A stretch of 64,000 bases of DNA from Streptomyces canus (GCF_001514145.1 NZ_KQ948674.1:124001-188000); one strand, 5' to 3'. Counted from the stretch's first letter, positions 46,330 to 55,479 are shown. Numbers and translations: made by a program. The notes: a model not told the origin generated them from the sequence alone.

Positions 46330-46524
46330 TGCAACTCCCGAATCTCTATCGGCCAGCAGCGCGCAAGCGGGACGATTCGGACCGATCGCTCCCGCGTCCT
46401 GCCGCGGCGCCTGCCTGATCACTGGGAAATGAGAATTGATAGACCTGATATTCAAGCCATGCGTCCGACTAGACAGGACCATAGAGAGGGGCTCTGTGCG
46501 TCGACGGCACGGGCGTCCTCGATG

Positions 46525-47082
46525 TCAGCCTTGGGAAGTGAAGAGTTCCGCATACGGCTGCATGGCGGACAATCCGCTGCCGTCGGCGGTGAAGTCGAGG
46601 AGCGTCCGCCACATCAGCCCCACCCGGTGGTCCGCCCACACGGCTTGAACGGGATCGATGCGGAAGAACGCCTGCTGCCCTTCTTCCGGCCCCTTGACCT
46701 GGTCGAACATTCCCGACGTGGCGGCCCACGGGAACTGCTCGCGGCTGAGCCGGGCCGCCAGGGCGATCTCGTCCGGCGCGACGACCAGGGCCGCCCGCCC
46801 CTTGACCTGGAGGGAACGGGTCTCGAAGCGTTCGTCGTAGCCCCCCGACGGAAGGTGGCTCACGACGTAGCTGACCCGCCCGTCTTTGACCATCTCCGAG
46901 CGCTTGCGGGTCCGGGCGAAGGTGTGCATGTAGACACGCAGCCCGTCGGCGGCGATGTGCATCGTGGATACGGACGGGGCTCCAGTCCCGTCCAGCACCG
47001 CCAGTGCCGCGATCTCCTCGGTGCGGAGGAGATCGGTGATCGCTCCTTCGATCTGCTCCAGGCTCGGCTCGGTACGCGGCAT
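46525..47082 (-). CDS. PPOX-class flavin/F420-binding split-barrel protein, 185 aa
   Basis: ATG 47082 follows GGAGG. The beta-barrel pattern (AALAVLDGTGAPSVSTMHI, then RSLQVKGRAALVV) is typical of pyridoxamine-phosphate-oxidase-like proteins, which bind FMN or F420 and reduce or oxidise small molecules. The substrate is unknown. It is probably part of the same catabolic programme; an inverted repeat lies upstream at 47151-47166. Confidence 0.75.
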   Translation of the reverse strand: MPRTEPSLEQIEGAITDLLRTEEIAALAVLDGTGAPSVSTMHIAADGLRVYMHTFARTRKRSEMVKDGRVSYVVSHLPSGGYDERFETRSLQVKGRAALVVAPDEIALAARLSREQFPWAATSGMFDQVKGPEEGQQAFFRIDPVQAVWADHRVGLMWRTLLDFTADGSGLSAMQPYAELFTSQG

Positions 47083-47150
47083 GAGGCCTCCAACGGGTGG
47101 GCTCCAACGGGTGGAAAGGTGCGCCCATCTCTAGCGCCGCGACCGAGATA

Positions 47151-47166
47151 ACAGGACAATGGTCCT
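47151..47166. promoter_or_regulatory. possible IclR-type operator upstream of PPOX gene
   Basis: ACAGGACAATGGTCCT contains AGGAC-AATG-GTCCT, a perfect 5-base inverted repeat. The CAGGAC half recurs at 46474, 53028 and 54434. Confidence 0.45.
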
Positions 47167-47223
47167 TCTATGCAAGACACGTGCGCTCAGATGTTCCTCG
47201 CATCCGTCGGCACCGCCCCTGCC

Positions 47224-48006
47224 TCATTCCCCGCCGACGGCTGTGGCCGTGTCGTGCTCGGCGACAAGCCGCAGGAGGGTCTCCTCGTCCCGTTCGTCGA
47301 GGGCGTCGACCATCGCGGCATGCAGCCTCCAGCGGTCGCGGATGTGCCGCGCGAGAGGAACGCCAGCCTGTGGCCGGACCTCCAGGGCGTGACGTTCGAC
47401 CAGCTCCAGGAGGGCCACGTAGAGCGAGCACAGGAGGGGGTTCGGAGTGATGTCGGCGACCCTGGCATGCAGGCGCCAGTTGGCCCGCACGAACTCGCCT
47501 GCGTCACCCTCGGCCGCCGCCGCGGCCATGGCCTCCAGGCGCACCCGGAGGTCCTTGATGTCGGCCGGCGAGGCGTGCCACAGCGCGTCCTGCCACAGCA
47601 GCGGCTCAAGAGCGTTGCGGATGCGCAGCGCCTGTGCCACATCACCCGGGGAGGCGTCCAGGGCCAGAACGGAGTGGGCGAGCCGTGTCATCGGGGTCTG
47701 CTCGGCAGCGAACAGGCCGCCTCCCGGACCGCGCTGGACCGTCACCACTCCCCGGACCTGGAGCAGGCGCAGCGTCTCGTTGAACGTCCCGACGGACACC
47801 CCGCAACGGGACCGGAGTTCCTCCTTCGTGCCCAGACGTGTGCCCGGAGCGACCCGCGCGGCCAGTTCGGCCACGGCGTCCGCCGCCGCCTCGGCGCGGG
47901 ACGCACCCCCCGCCTGCCCCCACTCGGCCCGCCGCAAGGCCGGCGGATCCACCCCCCTGCCCGCATCCGCACCTTCGCGCCGGGCGTCTCCGCTCCGTGC
48001 CGCCAC
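47224..48006 (-). CDS. GntR-family regulator, FadR/FCD type
   Basis: An N-terminal winged helix (LGTKEELRSRCGVSVGTFNE, then LRLLQVRGVV) is followed by an all-helical FCD ligand-binding domain with the conserved His/Asp positions (NWRLHARVADI; RLHAAMVDALDE). It is divergent from the flavin reductase. Two identical 16-base repeats in the gap are its likely operators. GTG 48006 has GGAG at 6 bases; TTG 48012 is an alternative. It probably represses until a pathway intermediate binds. Confidence 0.85.
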   Translation of the reverse strand: MAARSGDARREGADAGRGVDPPALRRAEWGQAGGASRAEAAADAVAELAARVAPGTRLGTKEELRSRCGVSVGTFNETLRLLQVRGVVTVQRGPGGGLFAAEQTPMTRLAHSVLALDASPGDVAQALRIRNALEPLLWQDALWHASPADIKDLRVRLEAMAAAAAEGDAGEFVRANWRLHARVADITPNPLLCSLYVALLELVERHALEVRPQAGVPLARHIRDRWRLHAAMVDALDERDEETLLRLVAEHDTATAVGGE

Positions 48007-48037
48007 AGCCAACTCCGCTCCTCGACCGACTCCGGAA

Positions 48038-48118
48038 AATCATTATGACGAATACAGTCGCACCTCTTGACGCCCCGCGTAACCCGGATGCAGCATCACC
48101 GTAATCATTATGACGAAT
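48038..48118. promoter_or_regulatory. paired 16-base direct repeats, likely GntR operators
   Basis: AATCATTATGACGAAT occurs at 48038-48053 and again at 48103-48118, 65 bases apart. Each contains TCATTATGA, a near-palindrome of the kind bound by FCD-type GntR proteins. The second copy ends just before the ribosome-binding site of the gene at 48129, so binding would block its expression. Confidence 0.6.
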
Positions 48119-48128
48119 GGAGATCCTT

Positions 48129-48659
48129 ATGGTCCCCTCCTTCGGTGAGCAGGCATTCCGCGATCTCATGGCCGGTGTCTGCGCCCCGGTCACGATCGTC
48201 ACCGCCACGGCGGAGGGTCTCCCCTACGGCACGACGGTCAGCGCCTTCGCCTCACTGTCGCTGCGGCCGCCCATGGTGACCGTGGCTCTCGACCGCGCAT
48301 CCCAGGTCCTGTCCCGTATCACCGCCACGGGACGCTTCGGTGTGAACGTCCTCGCCCGGACCCAGGACGACCTCGCCCTGGGTTTCGCCCGCCGCGGGGC
48401 CGACCGCTTCGCCGGCGTGGACTGGCACTTCGACCACGGCCTTCCACGGCTCGGCTCGGCCCCGGGATGGCTGGCGTGCGAGGTGACCGAAGCCGTGGAG
48501 GGCGGCGACCACCTGCTGGTCCTCGGCTCGGTCACGCATGCGGAGACGACGCCGGCCGCGCCGCTCGTCTACGGGCACCGCACCTTCGGCACCCATTCCG
48601 CCTTCGCCGACCGCCCGCGCCGCACGATCGGGGAACTCGTCGCCGCCTGCGCGCGCTGA
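48129..48659 (+). CDS. flavin reductase domain protein, 176 aa
   Basis: ATG 48129 follows GGAG at 6 bases. The protein has the FMN-reductase split barrel (VCAPVTIVTATAEGLPYGTT, then FASLSLRPPMVTVAL). It would supply reduced FMN to the monooxygenase encoded next, as in HpaB/HpaC and HsaA/HsaB pairs. Expression is likely controlled by the divergent GntR. Confidence 0.85.
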   Translation: MVPSFGEQAFRDLMAGVCAPVTIVTATAEGLPYGTTVSAFASLSLRPPMVTVALDRASQVLSRITATGRFGVNVLARTQDDLALGFARRGADRFAGVDWHFDHGLPRLGSAPGWLACEVTEAVEGGDHLLVLGSVTHAETTPAAPLVYGHRTFGTHSAFADRPRRTIGELVAACAR

Positions 48660-48720
48660 TCCTTCCTCCCACCCGGACCAGGGACCGCTGTCCCGCCGAT
48701 GACAGAAAGAGCGCACACCG

Positions 48721-49893
48721 ATGACGACTCATGAGGACCTCGTCGCCCGCGCCGCAGCCCTACGGCCGCTGCTGCGTGAGCACGCGGCGGCCACGGAGAC
48801 CGCCCGCCGGGTACCGGACCCGGTGATCGACGCCATCGCCGACGCCGGCCTGTTCAAGCTCGCCACTCCCCGTCGGTACGGCGGTCACCAGACGTCTATG
48901 CGCACCATGCTCGACGTGTCGGCCACCCTGGCCGAGGGCGACGGCTCCACCTCCTGGGTGGTCACCCTCGTCAACGTGTGCAACTGGCTCACCAGCCTCT
49001 TCCCCTCCAAGGCCCAGGACGACGTCTTCGGCGCCAACCCGGACGCCCGGGTCACCGGGGTGCTCAGCCCGACCTCCACGACGGCCCGGGTCGACGGCGG
49101 ATGGCAGGTCTCGGGTCGCTGGTACTACAACTCGGGCTCCTCGCACTCCGACTGGGCCGTGCTCGGTGTCCCTCTCACGGACGAGGGCGGCGCCGTGGTC
49201 GACCAGGGGCTCGCGCTCGTGCCCCGCGGTGACCTCACGCTGGAGGACACCTGGTTCGTCGCGGGGATGAAGGGCACCGCGAGCAACTGTCTGATCGCCG
49301 AGGACATCTTCGTGCCCGAGCACCGGGTCATGTCCGTGCCGGCCGCCATCGAGGGCCGCTATCCGACAGAGCACACGGACGAAGTGCTGTCGCGTTCGGC
49401 CTTCGTGCCCATCCTGGCCCTGGTCCTGGCCGGCCCTCAACTGGGGCTGGGCCGCGCGGCGCTGGAGTACGTCACGGAGAAGGCCGCGCGCAAGCCGATC
49501 TCGTACACCTTCTACGAGACGCAGGCCGAGTCGGTCGCCGTGCAGCTGCAGATCGCCGAGGCGGCCCTGCGGATCGACACCGCGACGCTGCACGCGCAGC
49601 GCGCCGCCTCCGAGATCGACCAGGCGGCACAGCAGGGCACGTATCTCGACTTCACCCAGCGCGCCCGCGTGCGGGCGGACACCGGCTGGGCCATCCAGAA
49701 CGTGCTGGAAGCGATCAACACCCTCGTCAGCGTGCACGGCGCCGGCTCCTTCGCCGACGTCAATCCACTGCAGCGGATCTGGCGGGACGCCAACACCGCG
49801 GGCCGGCACGCGGTCGCCGCGCCGACGGTGGCGTTCGAGGTGTACGGCAAGGCCCTGCTCGGCATCGACGAGAAGATCACCCCCCTCGTGTGA
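48721..49893 (+). CDS. acyl-CoA dehydrogenase-like flavin monooxygenase, 390 aa
   Basis: The fold is that of group D flavin monooxygenases (HsaA, DszC, HpaB relatives): helical N-terminus (RRYGGHQTS), beta domain with GRWYYNSGSSHSDW, and helical C-terminus. It would use reduced FMN from the preceding flavin reductase to hydroxylate an aromatic or similar ring. The ribosome-binding site (GAAAGAG) is weak. Confidence 0.82.
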   Translation: MTTHEDLVARAAALRPLLREHAAATETARRVPDPVIDAIADAGLFKLATPRRYGGHQTSMRTMLDVSATLAEGDGSTSWVVTLVNVCNWLTSLFPSKAQDDVFGANPDARVTGVLSPTSTTARVDGGWQVSGRWYYNSGSSHSDWAVLGVPLTDEGGAVVDQGLALVPRGDLTLEDTWFVAGMKGTASNCLIAEDIFVPEHRVMSVPAAIEGRYPTEHTDEVLSRSAFVPILALVLAGPQLGLGRAALEYVTEKAARKPISYTFYETQAESVAVQLQIAEAALRIDTATLHAQRAASEIDQAAQQGTYLDFTQRARVRADTGWAIQNVLEAINTLVSVHGAGSFADVNPLQRIWRDANTAGRHAVAAPTVAFEVYGKALLGIDEKITPLV

Positions 49894-49935
49894 CCAGTCC
49901 CGTACGACACCCCCCACCCCTCAGAGGAGCAGCAC

Positions 49936-50781
49936 GTGCGTACCGCCAACCTGTCCGGCCGTCTCGTCATCATCACGGACGACGACACCGCCGTCGATGT
50001 CGAGCAGGCCAGCGACGGCCAGTTCGGTCCCGACCCGCAGGGGGTCTACGAGCGCTGGACCGCCTTCCGCGAGTGGGCCGCGAGCGCCGAGCTGCCCGCG
50101 GGTCGGCCCTTCGCCGCCTCGGAGCTCGGCTCGCCGGCCCCCGCTCCGCGGCAGGTGCTCGCCGTAGGGCTCAACTACCGCGCGCACGCGGACGAGTCCG
50201 GTTTCGCCGCCCCCGACACCCTGCCGCCCGTGTTCACCAAGTACGTCTCCAGCATCACGGGCCCCGTCACCGAAGTGGAACTCCCCGCAGGAGGCCACAC
50301 GGACTGGGAGGTCGAGCTCGTCGCCGTCATCGGCGAGCCGGCCCACCAGGTCGGTGAGGACGACGCCTGGTTGTACATCGCGGGACTCACCGTGGGCCAG
50401 GACATCTCGGAGCGCGTCACCCAACTCACGGGGCCTGCGCCTCAGTTCGGCCTGGGCAAGTCTTTCCCCGGGTTCACCCCGATGGGGCCGTACCTGGTCA
50501 CGCCGGATGCTCTGGCCGACAGCGACGACCTCGAACTGGGTTGCTCGATCAACGGCGAGGAGGTGCAGAAGGGCCGGACCAGGGACCTCATCTTCTCCGT
50601 GCCCGCGCTGGTGTCCCGGTTGTCGGCTGTCCTTCCCCTGCTGCCCGGTGACGTCATCTTCACGGGCACCCCGGCGGGTGTCGGAATGGGCCGTACTCCG
50701 CAGCGCTGGCTCGCCGACGGCGACGTTCTCGTGAGCTACGTCCAGGGCATCGGCGAGCTCCGGCAGACCTTTCGCGCCTGA
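49936..50781 (+). CDS. fumarylacetoacetate hydrolase family protein, 281 aa
   Basis: GTG 49936 follows AGAGGAG. The FAH fold carries VLAVGLNYRAHADE, the acidic metal ligands in TDWEVELVAVIGEP and the end motif LLPGDVIFTGTPAGVG. Such enzymes hydrolyse or hydrate ring-cleavage products. The relative at 54513 probably acts at another step. Confidence 0.88.
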   Translation: MRTANLSGRLVIITDDDTAVDVEQASDGQFGPDPQGVYERWTAFREWAASAELPAGRPFAASELGSPAPAPRQVLAVGLNYRAHADESGFAAPDTLPPVFTKYVSSITGPVTEVELPAGGHTDWEVELVAVIGEPAHQVGEDDAWLYIAGLTVGQDISERVTQLTGPAPQFGLGKSFPGFTPMGPYLVTPDALADSDDLELGCSINGEEVQKGRTRDLIFSVPALVSRLSAVLPLLPGDVIFTGTPAGVGMGRTPQRWLADGDVLVSYVQGIGELRQTFRA

Positions 50782-50828
50782 AGCCGGCTCACCCACGACC
50801 ACACAGTTTCCGCGTTCAGGAGTTCACC

Positions 50829-51749
50829 ATGGCCCTGCACCGTCTGTCCTCGATCGTCATGGGTGTCCCCAACACCGCCCAGACCGCCGCCTACTACACC
50901 GACTTCGGGCTCGCGCCCGAAGCGGACGGCTGGTTCGGGACGCGTGACGGAGGGCGCCAGCTCCGCGTCGTCCACGCGCCCACGCGCCGTCTCGTCGAGA
51001 TCGCCGTGGGCGTCGACTCCCCGGACGACCTCTCCGCCACCGCTGCCCGGCTGGACCGGCTCGGGGTTCCCGTCGAGCGGGAGGCCGGCACCCTCACCGC
51101 ATACGAGAAGATCACCGGCGTCCGCGCCGTCCTCAGGGTGGAACCCCGCGTCGCCCAGCCCGAGACGCCGCGCACTCCTTACAACGGTCCCGGCCGCATG
51201 GAGCGCGTCGGAGCCAGGGCCCCCGGCACCCTGCGCGCCGATCCCGTCCGACCCCGGAAGCTGGGCCACGCGGTCCTGGGCACCACCGACTTCGAGGCCA
51301 CCACCGGCTTCTTCCGCGACGGCCTCGGCTTCAAGGTCTCCGACCTGATGGGCGACGTCGGCGCCTTCCTGCGCTGCTCCACCGACCACCACAACGTCCT
51401 CGTGCTCGCCGCCCCGGTGGCGTTCCTCCACCACACCTCCTGGCAGGTCGACGACGTGGACGAGGTGGGCCGCGGTGCCATGGCCATGCTGGAGGAGCAC
51501 CCCGAGCGCCACGTCTGGGGGCTGGGACGTCACCACGCCGGTTCCAACTTCTTCTGGTACCTGAAGGACCCCGCCGGCAACTTCTCCGAGTACTACTCGG
51601 ACCTGGACTGCATCGTCGACGACCATCTGTGGAAGCCGGAGGTCTTCGAGGGCGCCAAGGGACTGTTCAACTGGGGGCCGCCCCCGCCGCCCTCGTTCAT
51701 CAAGCCCGACGATCTGGCCGGGCTGATGACCGGCTCACACAGCGCCTGA
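50829..51749 (+). CDS. VOC-family extradiol dioxygenase, 306 aa
   Basis: Two glyoxalase-fold modules are seen. Metal ligands are the His in KLGHAVLG, the His in FLHHTSWQVDDVDEV and the Glu in GNFSEYYSD, as in type I extradiol catechol dioxygenases. It would open the ring of a catechol-like intermediate. It lies in the same operon as the FAH and monooxygenase genes. Confidence 0.85.
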   Translation: MALHRLSSIVMGVPNTAQTAAYYTDFGLAPEADGWFGTRDGGRQLRVVHAPTRRLVEIAVGVDSPDDLSATAARLDRLGVPVEREAGTLTAYEKITGVRAVLRVEPRVAQPETPRTPYNGPGRMERVGARAPGTLRADPVRPRKLGHAVLGTTDFEATTGFFRDGLGFKVSDLMGDVGAFLRCSTDHHNVLVLAAPVAFLHHTSWQVDDVDEVGRGAMAMLEEHPERHVWGLGRHHAGSNFFWYLKDPAGNFSEYYSDLDCIVDDHLWKPEVFEGAKGLFNWGPPPPPSFIKPDDLAGLMTGSHSA

Positions 51750-51770
51750 CCTGCACTGGGAGGAGTTCAC

Positions 51771-52145
51771 ATGATCGAGCTCAAGGACCTCGACCACTCG
51801 GCCCCGTTCCTGGCGCAACTCCAGGGCCCGGACGACGGAGGGCCCGTCACCCTCGTCAACACCTTCCTGGCTCCAGAAGGAGAGACCGACAAGGTCATCG
51901 ACGTCTGGCGACAGGACTCCGTGATCATGAAAGCGCAGCCCGGTTTCGTCTCCGCCCAGTTGTACCGGGGTATCGGCGACAGCCGCCTTCTGACGAACGT
52001 GGCCGTCTGGGAGACCCTGGGCTCGCTCAGAGACGCGTTCCTGACCGAGGAGTTCCAGAGCACGCTCACGCTCTACCCGGACGGCTCGGTTTCCCACCCG
52101 GTCGTGATGCGCGCAGTAGCGGTGCCGGGAGTGTGCGTCGCCTGA
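51771..52145 (+). CDS. ABM-domain monooxygenase-like protein, 124 aa
   Basis: ATG 51771 follows GGGAGGAG. The protein has the antibiotic biosynthesis monooxygenase pattern (VTLVNTFLAPEGETDKVI, then QPGFVSAQLYRG). This is a small ferredoxin-like dimer used in cofactor-free oxidation or in binding quinones. It is the last gene of the plus-strand operon. Confidence 0.8.
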   Translation: MIELKDLDHSAPFLAQLQGPDDGGPVTLVNTFLAPEGETDKVIDVWRQDSVIMKAQPGFVSAQLYRGIGDSRLLTNVAVWETLGSLRDAFLTEEFQSTLTLYPDGSVSHPVVMRAVAVPGVCVA

Positions 52146-52162
52146 ACCCCGGGCTCCCGGAC

Positions 52163-52215
52163 ATCCGGCCTGATCGCCGATCCGCACCAGGCCCGTACCG
52201 GCGATCAGGCCGGAT
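52163..52215. terminator. bidirectional terminator between convergent operons
   Basis: A perfect 16-pair stem (ATCCGGCCTGATCGCC / GGCGATCAGGCCGGAT) has a 21-base loop. It lies between the ABM gene and the IclR gene ending at 52223. Confidence 0.75.
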
Positions 52216-52222
52216 GGCCGGG

Positions 52223-53035
52223 TCAGTCCCCGATGACCGCCATCTGGCCGCTGATGAGTTCGGCGGTACGGCGGACCGCTGCGACCACCTCGTCGAGCCG
52301 GCGGTCCGGGACCCGGTGCTCCAGTGCGGCGATGCTCAGCGCGGCCACCACGGCCCCGGACGATCCGTGGATGGGGGCGGCGATACCGAGGATGTCGGCG
52401 TCGAGTTCGCCCCGGCTGACGGTGAATCCGTCCTGCCGGATCTGAGCGAGCCGTGCCATGAGATCGTCGACGTCCGTCATCGTGCGCGCGGTGAACCGCT
52501 GCAGTCTCTGAGCTTCCAGCAGCTCACGGCACTCCTGCTCGGGCAGCCAGGCGAGCAGCGCCAGAGCGGAGGCCCCCGCGTTGGCCGGGAGCACGCTGCC
52601 GCGTTCGTAGGAGATCCGCACCGGATGCTCCGCCTCGCATCGTTCCACGCAGATGGCGGAGCCTCCGGCACGGCGGGTCAGCAGTACCGTCTCGCCGACC
52701 TTCGCACACAGCTCCCGCATCAGGGGCAGGGCGATCTCCGACAGCCCGTACCCCCGACGGGCCAGGCGCGCCAGCTCCAGCACCCGCAGGCCGAGCCGGA
52801 ACCCGCCCCGGGGGTCCTCTTCCAGGAACCCGCTGCCGACCAGGCTCTGGAGATAGCGGTAAGCGGTCGAGCGTGCTGTCCCCAGAGCGGTCGCCACCTC
52901 CTGGCCGGAGAGGGACAGCTTGTCCTCCGAGAACAGTCCCAGGATGTCCAGTGCCCGGTCCGCGGTCGAGTTGCGTTCCCGGTACTGACCCTGTGGAGCA
53001 GCCTTTTCTGACGTACGTCCTGTCATGCAGGACAT
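52223..53035 (-). CDS. IclR-family transcriptional regulator A, 270 aa
   Basis: A winged helix (ATALGTARSTAYRYLQSLVG) is followed by the IclR effector domain (TVLLTRRAGGSAICVERCEA, later GILGIAAP-like DILGIAAPI). The nearby paralogue at 53067 shares the same layout, so one arose by duplication. Start ATG 53035 or 53026; a perfect inverted repeat covers this region, suggesting self-control. Confidence 0.88.
   Translation of the reverse strand: MSCMTGRTSEKAAPQGQYRERNSTADRALDILGLFSEDKLSLSGQEVATALGTARSTAYRYLQSLVGSGFLEEDPRGGFRLGLRVLELARLARRGYGLSEIALPLMRELCAKVGETVLLTRRAGGSAICVERCEAEHPVRISYERGSVLPANAGASALALLAWLPEQECRELLEAQRLQRFTARTMTDVDDLMARLAQIRQDGFTVSRGELDADILGIAAPIHGSSGAVVAALSIAALEHRVPDRRLDEVVAAVRRTAELISGQMAVIGD
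53017..53033. promoter_or_regulatory. operator over the start of IclR regulator A
   Basis: GTCCTGTCATGCAGGAC is a perfect 6-base inverted repeat with a 5-base spacer. A related site, CCTGGCATGCAGG, covers the start of the second IclR gene (53863-53875). Confidence 0.55.
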
Positions 53036-53066
53036 CGTACGGGTACCGTGTGCGGCTTTCCGACGC

Positions 53067-53870
53067 TCAGCCGATCCCCATGCGCGCCACTTGCCCTGAG
53101 AGGGCTTCCGCCGCCTGGCACACGGCCTCGATGTGGCGCGGCACTTCCCTTTCCGGTACCCGGTGAGAGAAGGCCGCGACGCTGAGGGCCCCGACGACGC
53201 CGCCGTTCTCCCCCCGCACCGGAGCCGCGATCCCGAGCACGTCAGGGTCGACTTCGCCACGGCCCACCGCGTATCCCTGTTCGCGGATCTCCGCAAGGTG
53301 GGCACGCAGCGCCGCGGGGTCGGCGAGGGTGGCTTCGGTGTAGCGGGGCAGCGGGCCGGCCAGGAGTTCGTCGAGTTCTGCCGCCGGCGCCCAGGCGAGC
53401 AGGGCCAGTGCGGAAGCTCCCGCGTTGATGGCCAGGACCTCCCCGCGCTCGTAGGAAAGGCGCAGTGAAGTGCCCGCGTCCTCGCGTTCCAGGCATACGA
53501 CCGTGCCGCCGGTTCTCCGGGTGAGCAGCGCGGGCATACCGGTGTGCTGCACCAGTTTCCGCATGATGGGCCGCGCCAGGTCCGACAGCCCCACGCCCTT
53601 GCGCGCCAGACGCGCGAGATCGACGACCCGGGGCCCGAGCCGGAAGCCCGAGCCGTCCTGCTCCTCCAGGAAGCCGTTGCCGGTCAGGCTCTGCAGGTAC
53701 CGGTAGGCGGTCGACCGGGCCACCCCGAGACGGATCGCCACGTCGGCGGCGGAGAGGACGAGCCGGTCGTCGTCGAACATGAGGAGGATGTCCAGCGCCC
53801 GGTCGGCGGTGGCGTTACGCCCTCGACGCCCCTGCCTCATTCCCGCATCATGAGAAGTGGATCCTGGCAT
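53067..53870 (-). CDS. IclR-family transcriptional regulator B, 267 aa
   Basis: The protein has the same domain order as regulator A: winged helix (AIRLGVARSTAYRYLQSLTG), then an effector domain with PALLTRRTGGTVVCLERE and DVLGIAAPVRGENGG. It lies 31 bases upstream of regulator A in the same direction. ATG 53870 is used, with ATG 53840 as an alternative. It likely senses a pathway intermediate and controls the nearby catabolic operons. Confidence 0.88.
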   Translation of the reverse strand: MPGSTSHDAGMRQGRRGRNATADRALDILLMFDDDRLVLSAADVAIRLGVARSTAYRYLQSLTGNGFLEEQDGSGFRLGPRVVDLARLARKGVGLSDLARPIMRKLVQHTGMPALLTRRTGGTVVCLEREDAGTSLRLSYERGEVLAINAGASALALLAWAPAAELDELLAGPLPRYTEATLADPAALRAHLAEIREQGYAVGRGEVDPDVLGIAAPVRGENGGVVGALSVAAFSHRVPEREVPRHIEAVCQAAEALSGQVARMGIG

Positions 53871-53910
53871 GCAGGCAACCTAGCAGGGGTGCGAGGGTGC
53901 CGGCTCCGAG

Positions 53911-54405
53911 CTACTGGACCGGCTGATAGGTGGCGCCGCCGTCGCTGAGCAGCCGCTCGGCCTCCGCGTAGATCTCCTCCGGTGAGAGGCTGAAGTCGAT
54001 GCTCTTGCGGAACGGCTGCCGTACGTCCCGCTCGATGCGCAGGTAGACCTCGTTGCGGTTCCCCTCGGGGTCGAAGAAGTAGATCCCGAAGGCGTTGCCG
54101 TGCGTCACCTCCTGCTGGACCTTCACCCCCTCCTCCTCGAACCGCCGGTGGAAGGTCCTGAGGTCCTCGATCGACTCCACGCGCCAGGAGATCTGGTGCT
54201 GCTGCTTGTCACCGATGGGAGAGGTCCGTCCGGACTGGAGCACGAACTCGTGGTGCTCCTCGTCGGGCCGCGCGCTGAAGAAGACGATCTGCAGGCCCTC
54301 GTCCTCGTCCGTCACGCTCAGCCCCATGACGCGCTCGTAGAAGTCCCGCATCTTCGGCAGGTCGTAGACCCACAGCCCGGTGTGACCGAGTCCGGTGATA
54401 GCCAT
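53911..54405 (-). CDS. VOC-family dioxygenase-like protein, 164 aa
   Basis: ATG 54405 follows GAAGGAAG. There is a single VOC module with His in GLGHTGLWV and Glu in GNRNEVYLRI as metal ligands, plus a His in KQQHQISWRV. It resembles single-domain extradiol or glyoxalase-type enzymes. It is divergent from the FAH gene at 54513, with an operator between them. Confidence 0.8.
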   Translation of the reverse strand: MAITGLGHTGLWVYDLPKMRDFYERVMGLSVTDEDEGLQIVFFSARPDEEHHEFVLQSGRTSPIGDKQQHQISWRVESIEDLRTFHRRFEEEGVKVQQEVTHGNAFGIYFFDPEGNRNEVYLRIERDVRQPFRKSIDFSLSPEEIYAEAERLLSDGGATYQPVQ

Positions 54406-54432
54406 GCCGCCACTTCCTTCATGTCTCACTTA

Positions 54433-54449
54433 ACAGGACATCTATCCTG
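54433..54449. promoter_or_regulatory. inverted-repeat operator between divergent genes
   Basis: CAGGACATCTATCCTG contains CAGGA and TCCTG spaced by 6. CAGGACATC also occurs at 53028. It is a likely binding site for one of the adjacent IclR proteins. Confidence 0.55.
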
Positions 54450-54512
54450 CTATTCGCAACTAGAGTACGATCGGCCTCGGCATCAGTCAATGAAGGAAGA
54501 GGTGCACCAGGC

Positions 54513-55352
54513 ATGCGACTGGCGACTTTGCGGACGGGCGACGGAACCCGGGCCGCCCGGCGTGACGGGGACTCCTACGTCCTGCTCCCCCATGCGGATG
54601 TGGGGGAGCTGCTGAACTCCGGTGAGGACTGGGCCCGGGCGGGCGCCACTGCCGGAAGCGAGCGCGTCGACGCCGCTGAGGCCGTCTTCGCCCCGGTGGT
54701 GCCGCACCCCAACAAGATCATCTGCCTCGGGCTGAACTACGCCACGCACATCAAGGAGATGGGGCGGGACACCCCGCGCTATCCCACCCTGTTCGCGAAG
54801 TACGACGGCTCTCTCATCGGTGCCGGTGACACGGTCACCCTGCCCACGGTGAGCGACACCGTGGACTGGGAGGCGGAACTGGCCTTTGTCATCGGCCGGA
54901 CCGCCCGCCACGTCCCGAAGGCCGAGGCCCTTGATTTCGTGGCCGGCTACACCGTCGCCAACGACGTGACCGTGCGCGAGTACCAGCGCCGCACCCGGGA
55001 GTTCCTGGCGGGCAAGACCTTCGAGGCGACCACACCCCTCGGGCCTGCACTGGTCACCGCGGACGAGTTCGGTGGCAAGGAGCCGGACCTGGAGATCCGC
55101 TGCGAGGTGGACGGCGAGGTGATGCAGATTTCCCGCACGTCGGACCTGCTGTTCGGGATCGCCGACATCGTCGCGTACATCAGCGACATCATCACGCTGC
55201 TGCCGGGCGACGTGATCCTGTCCGGCACGCCGGGAGGTGTCGGCGACGGGCGTGACCCCAAGGTCTACCTCAAGGAGGGCCAGATCCTCAGGACCGTCAT
55301 CGAGGGCCTGGGCGAGACCCGCAACGTGTGCGTCCGCGAGACACGAGGCTGA
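54513..55352 (+). CDS. FAH-family hydrolase/isomerase, 279 aa
   Basis: GAAGGAAGAGG precedes ATG 54513. The FAH-family core is complete: IICLGLNYATHIKEMGR, acidic ligands in VDWEAELAFVIGRT, and LLPGDVILSGTPGGVG. It is close to 2-hydroxyhepta-2,4-diene-1,7-dioate isomerases and acylpyruvases that act after meta ring cleavage. It stands alone on the plus strand. Confidence 0.88.
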   Translation: MRLATLRTGDGTRAARRDGDSYVLLPHADVGELLNSGEDWARAGATAGSERVDAAEAVFAPVVPHPNKIICLGLNYATHIKEMGRDTPRYPTLFAKYDGSLIGAGDTVTLPTVSDTVDWEAELAFVIGRTARHVPKAEALDFVAGYTVANDVTVREYQRRTREFLAGKTFEATTPLGPALVTADEFGGKEPDLEIRCEVDGEVMQISRTSDLLFGIADIVAYISDIITLLPGDVILSGTPGGVGDGRDPKVYLKEGQILRTVIEGLGETRNVCVRETRG

Positions 55353-55479
55353 GGCCCGCCCCGCCGTGCGGAGCTGACGACGTCGAGCTCCGCACGCGCA
55401 TTGGAAAATCCGGCCTCCCTCACGACATCGCGCCGCGGCCGGTGTTGCCGGCGGCGGCGCGAAGGTGGCGTCCGCTGTG

